Source: Pseudomonadota bacterium (GTDB lineage Bacteria > Bdellovibrionota_B > Oligoflexia > Silvanigrellales > Silvanigrellaceae). From it: a DNA stretch of 36,013 bases. Shown here in pieces: positions 23,714 to 33,300 of the stretch; positions within the stretch are counted from its first letter, which is position 1; every line of letters starts with the position of its first letter. The stretch covers positions 1-36,013 of the forward strand of contig RFOM01000035.1 of the NCBI GenBank assembly GCA_009926615.1, in the 5' to 3' direction. A program made the position numbers and the translations under genes. The notes below the pieces were generated by a model that searched no databases, had not been told where the DNA came from, and worked only from the letters and a program-made list of their open reading frames with translations.

Positions 23714-24934
23714 TTGCCGTTCAATGGGAGAAATTTTCATTCTTGGGTGTTCCCGTTCCTGACAGCTTCAGCGACTGCTTTAGTATGCTCCCTGTTCGCA
23801 TCCGGTCTTGAAAAAGTAACCGCATATCATTTGGCTCATCCCTTGCTGACGCTTCTTTTGCCGCTGATATTGTGGTTCACCCGATATGCAGAACCGGCAT
23901 TACCGAGTCGGCTGGCAGCACGCTTAAGAATTTCACAGCAATCAATTTCAGGGTTGTTTCTGATTCCACTGAGTTTGCTCTCGCACCTTGGCGGAGCCTC
24001 GGTCGGACGCGAGAGCGTTGCCGTTCATGCCGGTCGTTCAATTGCATCAATTGCGGCCTCTTTGCAGCTTTCAAAAAAGAATTCCGAATCGGATTCAGTT
24101 ACGCCGCTGCAATTCAATCCGGACCTGCTGAGAGCAGGAATCGCTGCCGGATTTTCTGCGCTATTCGGAACTCCGCTTGCAGCTTTTGTTTTTGCTTTTG
24201 AATGGCGTCCGGAGACCGAAAACAAAGCTGCAGATTCCGAAGTTGAAAAGTTAACGACACGGTCGGCATTCGCCACTTTTGGTATGTGCGCAGTGGCCAG
24301 TGCTGTATCTTTTTTGCTGTCAACGCGCATTTTGGGAGTTGTTCATAACCACTTCCGAACCGGCATGCAGGTGTTCAATCAGCCATGGTTGATTTTTTTA
24401 TGCCTGCTCTCCCTTTGCGCTTTGATTGTGTCCGTCGTACATTATTTTTCAGGACGACTGTTCGTCCGTTGGTTTTCTTTTTTTGAAAACCGGCCCGTTT
24501 TTCGTGTTCTTATTCCGTCCTTGCTGCTCGCCGTTTTTTTTCAAATTTCTGAACTTCAAAAGTACAAGGGACTTGGGCTCGAAATCATTCAAAGCTCCTT
24601 CAGTGAGGGTTCTGCACAAGCGGTGAAAGTCTTTGACCCGCTGCTCAAATCACTTTTTACGAGTTTCTCTCTGGCTGCAGGATTCAAGGGCGGGGAAGTG
24701 ACCCCGCTACTGTCAGTGGGTGCGTCTCTCGGTGCAGTGCTTGGTGCAACCACCGGTGTCTCTTCTCAGGCAGCTGCCGCAGCGGGATTTCCTCTGATAT
24801 TTGCAATTCTTTTTCGTGTCCCGCTGTGCGGACTTGTACTGACGGCGGAAATGTTCGGATTGCAGCAGTTTTTGCTGAATGCATTGCCGCTGCTGATTTT
24901 ATTCAACTTCCGGAATTATTTGCGGCAAAGATAA
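23714..24934 (+). CDS. CLC-type antiporter of the fluoride-exporter (CLC-F) kind
   Basis: The start is TTG 23714, seven bases after GGGAG; the frame continues upstream into the previous gene, so this is the first usable start. It gives 406 residues with many membrane segments. Two blocks identify the family: SHLGGASVGRESVAVHAG (gating Glu100) and GFKGGEVTPLLSVGASLG (residues 323-340). Both resemble the fluoride/proton CLC-F antiporters (SHLFGGSAGREG-type and GFKGGEVTPLF-type) rather than chloride CLCs. Here GREG is changed to GRES. Function as a fluoride exporter is inference; a chloride role is the alternative. No fluoride riboswitch is visible upstream. The 3' end overlaps the next gene, which is convergent, by 19 bases. 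Confidence 0.8.
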   Translation: MPFNGRNFHSWVFPFLTASATALVCSLFASGLEKVTAYHLAHPLLTLLLPLILWFTRYAEPALPSRLAARLRISQQSISGLFLIPLSLLSHLGGASVGRESVAVHAGRSIASIAASLQLSKKNSESDSVTPLQFNPDLLRAGIAAGFSALFGTPLAAFVFAFEWRPETENKAADSEVEKLTTRSAFATFGMCAVASAVSFLLSTRILGVVHNHFRTGMQVFNQPWLIFLCLLSLCALIVSVVHYFSGRLFVRWFSFFENRPVFRVLIPSLLLAVFFQISELQKYKGLGLEIIQSSFSEGSAQAVKVFDPLLKSLFTSFSLAAGFKGGEVTPLLSVGASLGAVLGATTGVSSQAAAAAGFPLIFAILFRVPLCGLVLTAEMFGLQQFLLNALPLLILFNFRNYLRQR

Positions 24935-25986
24935 GTTGCATTCAATGAATCGCGGTACGCGCCGACGGCCAATGCCAGCAACATAATTTTATCCATCTGC
25001 GGAGAAAAACTTCCGGTCGGATCGGCATTCATAATTGCGGGAAAACTCCGAATCAGATTCACCATTCGGCCTGTGTAGCCTTTGCCGCCGGACTTGTTGT
25101 CGAAACGGATGCATTTGCCGTTGCAGGTTTCACGACCTGCAAGCGCATGAGGAATTCGGGCGGCGCTGAGTTTGCCTGCGAGCAGCTTGTTTGCCTGCGG
25201 GTCTGCAGACCAATCGCCTTGGCTGATTTGAATTGCACCGGGGACGGTCGTGGGAACGCTCAATGCCAGACTGAGTCCGACAGATGCACCAAGCAACGAC
25301 AAATCGGGTTTTCCGCTGTTGCCGACAGAGGTGAAATAATTTGCATGGGCCGAAAGATAATCCGAGAGCACGGGCAAAGAGCCCGAAGCACCGGAGGCGG
25401 CAAACCGCCCCGACCACGCCTGATCAACATCGTTGCGGACACCAAAGGCCAAGCCCAAATAAGAATTTACTCCGGCTCCGACAGTTCCTGATCCCAAAAC
25501 CACTTCAAGAGATTTATAGGTAAAGGATGCAAACTGCAGATTGTAAAAGTCCCAGACGAAATCCCGCCCGACAACGCCGTGCAGACCTGCACCGGCTTCG
25601 GCGCTCCCGCCCACAAAAAAATACGGACGCAGCAGTCCGCCGTTGGCCGAGCGCAGCAGCGGCTTCCAGACGGAACAGGGGTTTTTCCTTATCGTCTGCC
25701 ATTGTGTCTGAACGTTTTGAACGAGTTTTGCAAAAGGATTAGCCCGCGCAGGAGCACGGGTCAGTCCCATGGCATCAGCCCCTGCGGCGTCGGGTGAGGA
25801 CAACTGATCATCTGCGAGCAGTTGGGTTAAGCCCTCATCAATCAGATTGCCGGTGTCTTCGATGGCTTTGAATTCTTTTTGTTCTTCCGTGAGAATTTCC
25901 GATTCAACGGGCTTCTTGCAAGCAACCGCAGGGTTGAACGCAACAAAGAGAGTCAGCGGAATCAGTTTTTTGTGCAAAATCCTCAT
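24916..25986 (-). CDS. Exported protein of unknown function
   Basis: The protein has 356 residues from ATG 25986 (AGCAGG about seven bases upstream). The N-terminal signal segment ends AVAC-KK; this may be a lipobox (AVAC, Cys23) or a normal signal peptide. A short acidic helical stretch follows (residues 28-75). The central part is rich in Gly and hydrophobic strands (e.g. FVGGSAEAGAGLHGVVGRDFVWD, shown here as short blocks FVGGSAEAGAG and VVGRDFVWD). This would fit a barrel-like or lipid-binding beta fold. Two Cys pairs are seen late (CNGKC, then a final Cys near the end). I do not recognise a family. It is the last gene of a run of minus-strand genes (30221 to 24916) and converges on the CLC gene. 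Confidence 0.55.
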   Translation of the reverse strand: MRILHKKLIPLTLFVAFNPAVACKKPVESEILTEEQKEFKAIEDTGNLIDEGLTQLLADDQLSSPDAAGADAMGLTRAPARANPFAKLVQNVQTQWQTIRKNPCSVWKPLLRSANGGLLRPYFFVGGSAEAGAGLHGVVGRDFVWDFYNLQFASFTYKSLEVVLGSGTVGAGVNSYLGLAFGVRNDVDQAWSGRFAASGASGSLPVLSDYLSAHANYFTSVGNSGKPDLSLLGASVGLSLALSVPTTVPGAIQISQGDWSADPQANKLLAGKLSAARIPHALAGRETCNGKCIRFDNKSGGKGYTGRMVNLIRSFPAIMNADPTGSFSPQMDKIMLLALAVGAYRDSLNATYLCRK

Positions 25987-26016
25987 TCAATACCTGCTGC
26001 CTCTGTAAAAACCTTA

Positions 26017-26808
26017 CTATCGCTGCAAAACTTTACGCGTACCGGAAGAACGAAAACCACGCGGAGATACTTTTGACTTGCGGGGGCGGGCGGTGTCCTG
26101 AATTTCATTGCATTCGCTCTGCGGTTCGGCGTGTTGCCGGATTTTGCCGTTCCTGCCGGACTGATTCAAAATCTGATGAAGATCTTTTTTAACCGAGCGC
26201 GACGATTCAATCACATCCAAAAGCAAATTTTGCTGCGCACTCAGCTGCTCTGCCAATCTGCAAACTTCACGAAGGATATTCTGCATAAGTGCAGCAGAAA
26301 CATCCTGCGCGCGCAACGCGTCCGCAGAAACCGTCTCCGTTCCTGCAGTGCGGCCCTTTGCGGATACACCAGAGACAATTTCGACAATTTTCGCCAACTG
26401 TCTGCGGTTATGCTGATTTTGTTCGTCAAGACGCTGAAACATTGCAGAAGTGACTGAATCCGCGCCGGCAATTGATTCATACGTTCTGAATTGGGCAGAT
26501 GCGCCGAAACGCTCAGACACTCCGGATGCCGAACCGGAATCAGACGTTCTTGAATGTATTTGCTGGTGAGCTGCAGCGGCCTGTCGGCCGTAAAAACCGC
26601 GCTGATGTGCGAGCACTTCACTTCTTTTGTAAAACAGCCGGCTGCGGGTACCGACTCTGCGCCGCTCAAAGGACAACTGTCCGGCGGAGGTCAGCTGCGA
26701 AACGCGCGTGCGGGTCACACCAAGAAGTTCGGCAACCTCGTTGACCTCAAGCTGAAACCCTTCAATGTCTGCATCCGATTCCGTTTGCGGGAGTTCGGGT
26801 GAAACCAT
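26017..26808 (-). CDS. MerR/excisionase-type helix-turn-helix protein with a long C-terminal helix
   Basis: The protein has 263 residues. ATG 26808 has GGAG eight bases upstream, better than the in-frame ATG at 26862. Residues about 20-72 form a winged helix-turn-helix: VNEVAELLGVTRTRVSQL, then FERRRVGTRSRLFYKRSEV. This resembles MerR or Helix-turn-helix_17 (excisionase) domains. A Gln/Ala/Ser-rich linker leads to a predicted coiled coil (about residues 125-215: ALMQNILREVCRLAEQL, VIESSRSVKKDLHQIL). The C-terminus is basic. It probably binds DNA as a multimer. No ligand domain is seen. It is 30 bases upstream of the unknown exported protein gene, so the two are likely in one operon. Confidence 0.6.
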   Translation of the reverse strand: MVSPELPQTESDADIEGFQLEVNEVAELLGVTRTRVSQLTSAGQLSFERRRVGTRSRLFYKRSEVLAHQRGFYGRQAAAAHQQIHSRTSDSGSASGVSERFGASAQFRTYESIAGADSVTSAMFQRLDEQNQHNRRQLAKIVEIVSGVSAKGRTAGTETVSADALRAQDVSAALMQNILREVCRLAEQLSAQQNLLLDVIESSRSVKKDLHQILNQSGRNGKIRQHAEPQSECNEIQDTARPRKSKVSPRGFRSSGTRKVLQR

Positions 26809-26959
26809 ACATCTTCTCCGAACAGTGAAGCGTGCAACCCAATCCTTTAGCTGTTCAAACATATGCACAGCAGAAAGGCCTGCAACAGCAGTTTACTCCG
26901 AAGAACCGGCCGGAGTCCAGATTTGCAAAACATCAATGTTCAAATTGGATGTAAAAAAT

Positions 26960-27550
26960 TTACTCGACAGGCGAGCGCAATGCATATGCAAACGCGGAGT
27001 AATCTTTTTTCAGGTCGCCGGCGAGGGCACGCTCGTGGGTGTATCCTTGGTTATCGACGGCCCAAGAAATAGTTCTGCCGCTGTCTGCATAACCCGAGTG
27101 CATAAAAACGTGGGCCGGATAGCCGGGGGCTTTGCGCTCGTCGACGGTAAATACCAAGTCTCCTGCACGCAGAGATTGGGCATCATTTATGCGAATCCAG
27201 CCCAGCTTATTTTGAAGGTAACTCGAAAAAGGTTTGGTCAGCAGAGACAACCTCTCGCCGTTCCAAACTCCGTTCAGGGGAACATCCACACCCAACTCGC
27301 GGAGTGCTGTTGATGCAAAAGCAACGCAGGCATTTGAGGTTGAACCGAACCATGCCATCACCTTACGGTGTATGTACCAGTAATTATCGGGGTCGGTGTA
27401 AAACTCATTGAAAGTTTCACCCGATACATTTGATATTTTCAGTGCACCGGTTTCGGCAGAGGCCCCAGACATTTCGGAAACGTCGGCAGCCAGCAGCGGT
27501 GCTGATTTTAGAAAAATCAAAATCATCGATGAAATAACAATAATTCTCAA
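26960..27550 (-). CDS. Secreted NlpC/P60-like putative peptidoglycan hydrolase
   Basis: The protein has 196 residues. The start is TTG 27550, with GAGG eight bases upstream. The signal peptide ends after about residue 21 (LLAA). The mature part has NACVAFASTALRELG (Cys75), RAGDLVFTV and a PAHVFMHSGY strand (His147), then VDNQG. Cys in a helix followed by a G-D-L-V strand and an H-containing strand is the order of the NlpC/P60 and CHAP catalytic core. Such enzymes cleave peptide stems or amide bonds of peptidoglycan. The sequence is not close to the lipoprotein at 2951, so this is an independent member. Activity is inferred from motif order only. Confidence 0.6.
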   Translation of the reverse strand: MRIIVISSMILIFLKSAPLLAADVSEMSGASAETGALKISNVSGETFNEFYTDPDNYWYIHRKVMAWFGSTSNACVAFASTALRELGVDVPLNGVWNGERLSLLTKPFSSYLQNKLGWIRINDAQSLRAGDLVFTVDERKAPGYPAHVFMHSGYADSGRTISWAVDNQGYTHERALAGDLKKDYSAFAYALRSPVE

Positions 27551-27632
27551 ACTCTCAACCTCAAATCATTGGTAAACGTCATCTTTATTCATTTTGTGAC
27601 ACAGAAGCCGGCTTCAAATCAACTCGCCGGTG

Positions 27633-29018
27633 TCATTGAAATGATTGAGTTGCCGAGATTGAAATCACCTGCAGCCGTCCGGAAGAGGGATTTTGCTTGC
27701 CTTTGACCTTCTCGGCGTATCCGCTGCCGCGCTGTTCGGTATAATGAATTCCGTAATCACCGGTTCTTAATTTCAGACCGGTTGAAAACGAAAATCCGCG
27801 GTAGTCCATATATTCTTCACGCTGGGACGGGTTGTCCAAATCCCGCGAAAAGGTTGCGTCCTTGTTGGTAAAATATCCGCTTCTCAAAAAAAGCGTGTTT
27901 GCAATCATGAGTTCCGAGCCGGCAGCGAGGTTAATAAGCTCGGCACGTTTGACTCTCACAAAACGTCCCTTTCCGGCACCGTAACGCACGGCATCACCCG
28001 TCAGGGTCAACGCTTTAAAAGGCTGATAAGCAACTCCCAAGCGAATTTCATCGGGCCAGAGAGTTACGACATCCCTGCTCTGGATTCTTCCGATATTTCT
28101 TAACAATGAACCGGAATAATTTGAATTTCTGGGCTCACTGATGACGACAACTTTATTATTCGCATCAACAAAAACTCTGTTGGCCGAAAAATCATAGTCC
28201 ATCCGCTGATAAACGATTTCATTGTACTGGTACGAAATCCCGAGTTTGATTCCGCTTTGAAAGCCAAGCCTGACTCCGCATCTCAGACCTCCGCCGCGCA
28301 GTACAAGATGCGTCCGTTCGTTTTGAGCCAAGTTCGAATAAATTGCTGTATCAGGCAACTCCTCGGCGGTCACCGGACCCAAAACGGCGTCCTGATATAT
28401 CTGTTCCAGTTCATCGACATCAAGATACGAAGCCGCGCAACCGAATCCGCTTTCTTTGCCGATTTGCTTGGCTGCTCCGACAATGACTTGCGATGAGCCT
28501 GTCCTGATGTTTGCTGCACGGTGATAACGAACGATATTCGGTTCCGGTTCGTTTTCGACCAAAACATTCTCGTCGCTTTGGGCGGCATCGGGATTGATAA
28601 ATGCCAGTCCGACCTGAATTGTCCCGAACAGCGGCAGAGCAATTCTTTTCGAGAGTCCGAAAAAGGACGAGACACTGCCGCGGGATGTTTCGCTGAACTC
28701 TTTGTCGCCGAAGACTTTCTCATAGTTATTTTTTTTGAGGTAAAAAGTATTTATCGAACCGCTCAGTTCAATTGAATTCTGCAGAGCCAGCCCGCCGGGG
28801 TTGTAATACAAACCGGACGTGTCGTCGGACAAAGCGGTGAATGCACCGCCAAGACCCAAGGCTCTTTGACCGATCAGCAGGTTGGAATAGTGAAAGAGAT
28901 CTGCACGTGCCGCAGGAGTCAATCCCGCTGAAAAAGTCAAAATCAAACATGCCGGTATGAAACCCTTCACACCGTGCGCTTGGCAAAGAGACAACAATGC
29001 AGACAAATACGTTTTCAC
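27633..29018 (-). CDS. FadL/OmpP1-family outer membrane protein
   Basis: The frame is open to 29096, but the start is uncertain: GTG 29018 and GTG 28970 both precede a plausible signal segment ending in AARA, and neither has a good ribosome binding site. With 29018 the protein has 461 residues. After the signal, the block LGLGGAFTALSDDTSGLYYNPGGLA carries the N-terminal hatch motif (NPA/NPG) of the FadL/TodX family, in which a barrel imports long-chain fatty acids or hydrophobic compounds. The rest is a series of alternating strands with Gly and aromatic residues, and the C-terminus ends SFQ, near the usual terminal Phe. The substrate is unknown. It lies 84 bases after the recombinase gene. 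Confidence 0.75.
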   Translation of the reverse strand: MKTYLSALLSLCQAHGVKGFIPACLILTFSAGLTPAARADLFHYSNLLIGQRALGLGGAFTALSDDTSGLYYNPGGLALQNSIELSGSINTFYLKKNNYEKVFGDKEFSETSRGSVSSFFGLSKRIALPLFGTIQVGLAFINPDAAQSDENVLVENEPEPNIVRYHRAANIRTGSSQVIVGAAKQIGKESGFGCAASYLDVDELEQIYQDAVLGPVTAEELPDTAIYSNLAQNERTHLVLRGGGLRCGVRLGFQSGIKLGISYQYNEIVYQRMDYDFSANRVFVDANNKVVVISEPRNSNYSGSLLRNIGRIQSRDVVTLWPDEIRLGVAYQPFKALTLTGDAVRYGAGKGRFVRVKRAELINLAAGSELMIANTLFLRSGYFTNKDATFSRDLDNPSQREEYMDYRGFSFSTGLKLRTGDYGIHYTEQRGSGYAEKVKGKQNPSSGRLQVISISATQSFQ

Positions 29019-29102
29019 ATTCCTGATTTTACAGGATTGGCCAAGGCATTGATGAACCTTATTGCCTAATACGATGCCATCCCGAAAAGACGGCAAGAAA
29101 AT

Positions 29103-30221
29103 TCATTCGTCTTTGAGGCGGGCAGATTCCTGCTGTTGCGCCCACGGCAATTTCAACGCAGCAGATTCCTTCAAATCATCAATCCGATGCAGGTAAAGCT
29201 GCGTGGTTGTCACTTGGGCATGATTGAGAAGTGTCTGTATTTCAACGACCGGAACCTCGGCCAAATGGAGTTGGGTGGCAAGAGTTGCACGGCAGCCGTG
29301 GGGTGAAAACGGCCTGTTGATGCCGGCACGCAACGCCGCATCCCTGACCATTCTGAACACAGTGCTGCGGTGCAGCGGCAAAATTTTCCCAGCCGACGTT
29401 CTGGCCGCAACAAAAACGGGTGAATCCGGCAATTCGCCGGAACGATATAAACCGACAAAACGCAATAAAACCCTCGCAGATTCAGAGTGAATCAACGGTG
29501 CGTGCCGTCGGGCACCTTTGGTCATCAGCCGTATCCTGAGCAATTCGCCCTCGGTGATGAGATCCTTCAGTTTCAGCTGACAAAGTTCGCTGACGCGCAT
29601 GCCGACGGTGAACAACAGCACGAGCACACACCATTCGGTTTCCGCGCGGAGCAGTTCACGCCTTGTTTTTTCAACATCTCCGTCGCCGGCTCGGGCTGGC
29701 CCATTCAACTTCTCGCGGCTGTGCCTGAGAATTTGAGAAAGTTCTTCTTCTGTAAGAACGGCTGCGTGACTTTGCCTGCGGACTTTCGGACGACGGACCA
29801 GTGCCATCGGATTGTCTTCAATCAGCCCGCGCTTGCAGGCAAAAGCCAGCAAAGAGGAGAGTGTGCAGAGTTTGCGTGCAACCGACGACTGTGCCACGCG
29901 TCTTTTGCTGTCATCAAACTTCATGTGTTTTTGCGACAGAGCTTCTTTCCAGAGCAGGACATGCCGTTCGGAAATGTCGGCGACCGACGTCACCTTGAAT
30001 CCGGAATTTTCCGCAAAGCTGAGGAACTCGAAAACATCTCTTGCATATGCAGAGCGGGTGTTGGGTGACCTGCAGGAGAGCAAAAAATGCGCAAGCACAT
30101 CGGGAAAACAACCCGACAGCGGTTGAGCCGCCCAGCGGGCAAGATCATTATTGAGCGTGGCGGAAGACTGCACTGCCTCCGACGCTTCCGATACCTGCAT
30201 TGCCTGCTGAAACTTGGCCAT
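29103..30221 (-). CDS. Tyrosine recombinase (XerC/XerD/phage integrase family)
   Basis: The protein has 372 residues from ATG 30221 with GGAG five bases upstream. The N-terminal SAM-like core-binding domain is seen at about residues 40-135 (RSPNTRSAYARDVFEFL). The catalytic domain has the complete set: Arg209 (VGMRVSEL), Lys235 (TKGARR), His308 and Arg311 (PHGCRATLAT), His334 (LNHAQVTTTQLY) and nucleophile Tyr343. Between the domains is an insert of charged residues (about 170-195), which makes the protein longer than XerC/XerD (about 300). No att or dif-like core, transposase or phage genes are visible, so a chromosomal Xer-like role or a lone integrase remains open. Confidence 0.85.
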   Translation of the reverse strand: MAKFQQAMQVSEASEAVQSSATLNNDLARWAAQPLSGCFPDVLAHFLLSCRSPNTRSAYARDVFEFLSFAENSGFKVTSVADISERHVLLWKEALSQKHMKFDDSKRRVAQSSVARKLCTLSSLLAFACKRGLIEDNPMALVRRPKVRRQSHAAVLTEEELSQILRHSREKLNGPARAGDGDVEKTRRELLRAETEWCVLVLLFTVGMRVSELCQLKLKDLITEGELLRIRLMTKGARRHAPLIHSESARVLLRFVGLYRSGELPDSPVFVAARTSAGKILPLHRSTVFRMVRDAALRAGINRPFSPHGCRATLATQLHLAEVPVVEIQTLLNHAQVTTTQLYLHRIDDLKESAALKLPWAQQQESARLKDE

Positions 30222-30364
30222 AATCTCTCCGCTGTCTCAAGGTTATCACAGCTGCGGTATTTTTCTCAAAAAATTAGATGGTTACATTAAAAAAAAAGCG
30301 TCAATTTTCAAAATCAAGCCGAACTCAGGTTTTGCCGATCCTTTTCATGGGAGAACTGGTAAAA

Positions 30365-33300
30365 ATGCCTCGCGTTTTCAGAATGTTCAAAACTACGATT
30401 GGCGTCGGAGTGTTCCTGACCATCCTTCAGGGATGCTCAGGCAATAAACCGACACAATTCACCAGCGCAATCGTTGTTCCCACTCAACCTGCCGGCGGCG
30501 TGGTTCCTCCCACAGAGGTCACCGGTTCATTTTTGACCGGAGTTATGCTCGAATTTGACGGCTCACCCGTTGCAGATGCAAAGCTGACAATTGAAGACAC
30601 GCGTTACGAAACAAAGACATCTCTGCTGGGTGAGTTCGCTCTTCCGGTCATTAAAATTACCGCAAAAACAATTCCACTGAAGGTCAATTCCAAAGACAAA
30701 ATCGTTCTTGCAGATTTCGAGATCCCGCAGGAACTCGTCAAACCTGTAAGTCAGGCACGCATTGATGCCGGCGCTCCGCCTCTGCAGGGTGAAGCTGCAA
30801 TTCCGGCGGCGGAAAAGTTACCCGACGGCTCTGCTCCGTTGACGACTTTCAAACAAAAAATTGGTCTGCAAATTCCCGAAAACGTCGGCGGAACAGCCAA
30901 CTCAAAAACCGAAACAGATATCAAACGGGTCACGCCGGCAAGGCAGAAGATCACGGTCGCAGCTCTTCCAAACACAGATGCCCTGCAAGGCAAAAAAACC
31001 GGCATGTGGACATCAATAGATAATTTGAGCACGGCAACAGCTGCGCGCTTTGAATGGAAAGAGGCGTTCAGCGAAAGCGCAAACGTCAGAATCGTTTTTG
31101 CCAAAACAGAAAGTGAACTGTCCGGTTGGGATGGTCTTTCAGCAAGCACTCCTGCGTGGGCAAATGCTGCGCAGGGTGCCAACGTCATCAGCGATTTTTC
31201 GGGATGCACGGATACTGCTTTTCGTGCTGCTGCAAGTGGAGCAATGACGTCTGAGGGGACAGTCAAATGCGGAATCCTTAAATCAGGTTTTCCTTTCAGC
31301 GAAGGCGTCGATGTTTATGCACGGCTTGTGGGTGAATCCGCAAGCGAGATAAAACTTTCTGCTGTGTTCAAGTTTCCGCCCCCTCAGGCCAACGCTGCAC
31401 CTGTGCTTTCAGCGGTTTCATCGAGAGTCGGCAAAATCAACAAGCCGTTACTCAATATTCCGGTCAGCCTGACGGATGCCGACAACGCGTTGAACTGCGC
31501 CACAGCAATTACAGTGCGGTCGGGAAACACAAACATCTTTGCTCCATCAGGAATTGCCGTTGGCGGTGAAGCTCCGAATTGTCTCATTTCTCTTTTTCCT
31601 CAAACAGTTCAAACCGGAATGACAGACTTTGTGATTCGCGCCAGCGACGGCTCTCTTACGGTTTCGCAATCTTTTACTGTGACCGTTCAGCAAACGGCTG
31701 CTCCGCTGGTGGTTGTTCCCGCATTGGCAGACAACTGGATCAACGCCGCGGAAAATTTAAACGGTTTTTTGGTGAACCTGACAGGCGAGGCAGGCTCAAC
31801 TCTCCTCCTCACCTGCACAAACAATTGCACCGTTTCAAATGGCGGCACTTTTGCAAACTCGCAGTCCATATCTCTGCCAAACGGTCAGGCCAGTGCGACA
31901 GTCAGGGTGACTGCGCAGGGTCCCTTTCAGTTGGCTGCCAATTTCACCGACGAATTTGGCAGCACAAGCGCCACCACAACGGCATCCGGAAACGCCGACC
32001 TCGCTCCGCCAACAGCAGTCTTTTCTGCTCCGTCTGTGCCCGTCATTGGCCCGTCACAAACAACTGTTTACACAGTGACCTATGCAGACACCGGCGGAAG
32101 CGGGCTGGCCGCAATCAACCTAACCAACGCAGATGTCACGCTCAACGGCAATTCCGCAGGATGTGCTGTTAACGTCGGAGGAAGCGGTCTTCCCAGCCGG
32201 ACAATTTCGATCAGCGGTTGCACGGCGAGCGGTGCGCTGAGTGTCAGCCTGAACAATCCCAAGGCTACCGATAATGCCGGCAACAACGCTGCTGCGGCCG
32301 GCCCGAGCCCGAACGTGACGGTGAGCTCTGCAGCACCCGTTCTGACTTCACTCGCACTCGCAAACGGCGCGTTGGACGGCAAACTCAATACATCCGAAGT
32401 AGCTGCAAATCTTCCCGTGATTTTGCTCACTGCATCCGGTTACTCATCTGTGTCCTATGCAGTGGTTGCACCAGCGGCAAATTGTGACGCTTCACAATCC
32501 TACGCAGCAGCAATTCCTAAATCTGCCGATGCCGTGTTTGCACATGAAAGCATCGTGAAGGTGTGCGTAAAACTCGTGAACGGTCTTGCTAATGTCACAT
32601 TCGGCGGATCGCCCGTCATCAGTACGGACACCCAAGCTCCTTTGCCTCCGGTTGTCACTGCGGCCGTTCTTTCAGACAACTTTGTCAACATTGTCGAGAA
32701 CCCTTCCGCAGGTTTTCCCGTTGTTATCACGGGCGAAGCCAACGCCGTTTACAGTCTCAACTGCACAAGCAACTGCACGGTGGTCAGCGGTGGCACCATC
32801 GCATCTGGTGGAATGTCCACGACCGGAAGTTTGGGGGCATCTGGCAGCGCCACGGTGAATATCAAGGCTTCGGCAGGCGGAACGTTTGCTTTCAACACAG
32901 TTCTCACCGATTCGTTTTCAAACACAAGCAATGCAACCAACACCACAGGCACTGCAGTTCTGACCCGCCCAATCGTGACCATCGGCACTCCGACGCCGAC
33001 AACCGCAAACTACAATGACAGCATCAATTTCCCAATCACCGTCACAGGCTCAAGCGCGGTGAACCTTCTGCAAGCCAACGTCACTCCCACATACACAGGA
33101 GGAGTTGCGTGCACGGTGGCAGTGACCAACGGCACAACAGCATCGCCCACTGTGACCTTAAGTGCATGTACCAATTCGGGATCGGTGAACATCACCCTCG
33201 CAGCAAACATCGCGCAAGATGCAGCGGGCAACACCTCTGTTGCTGCAGGCCCGAGTGCAAACGTGACGGTGACCAATACTCCGCCAACACTCACCCTCAC

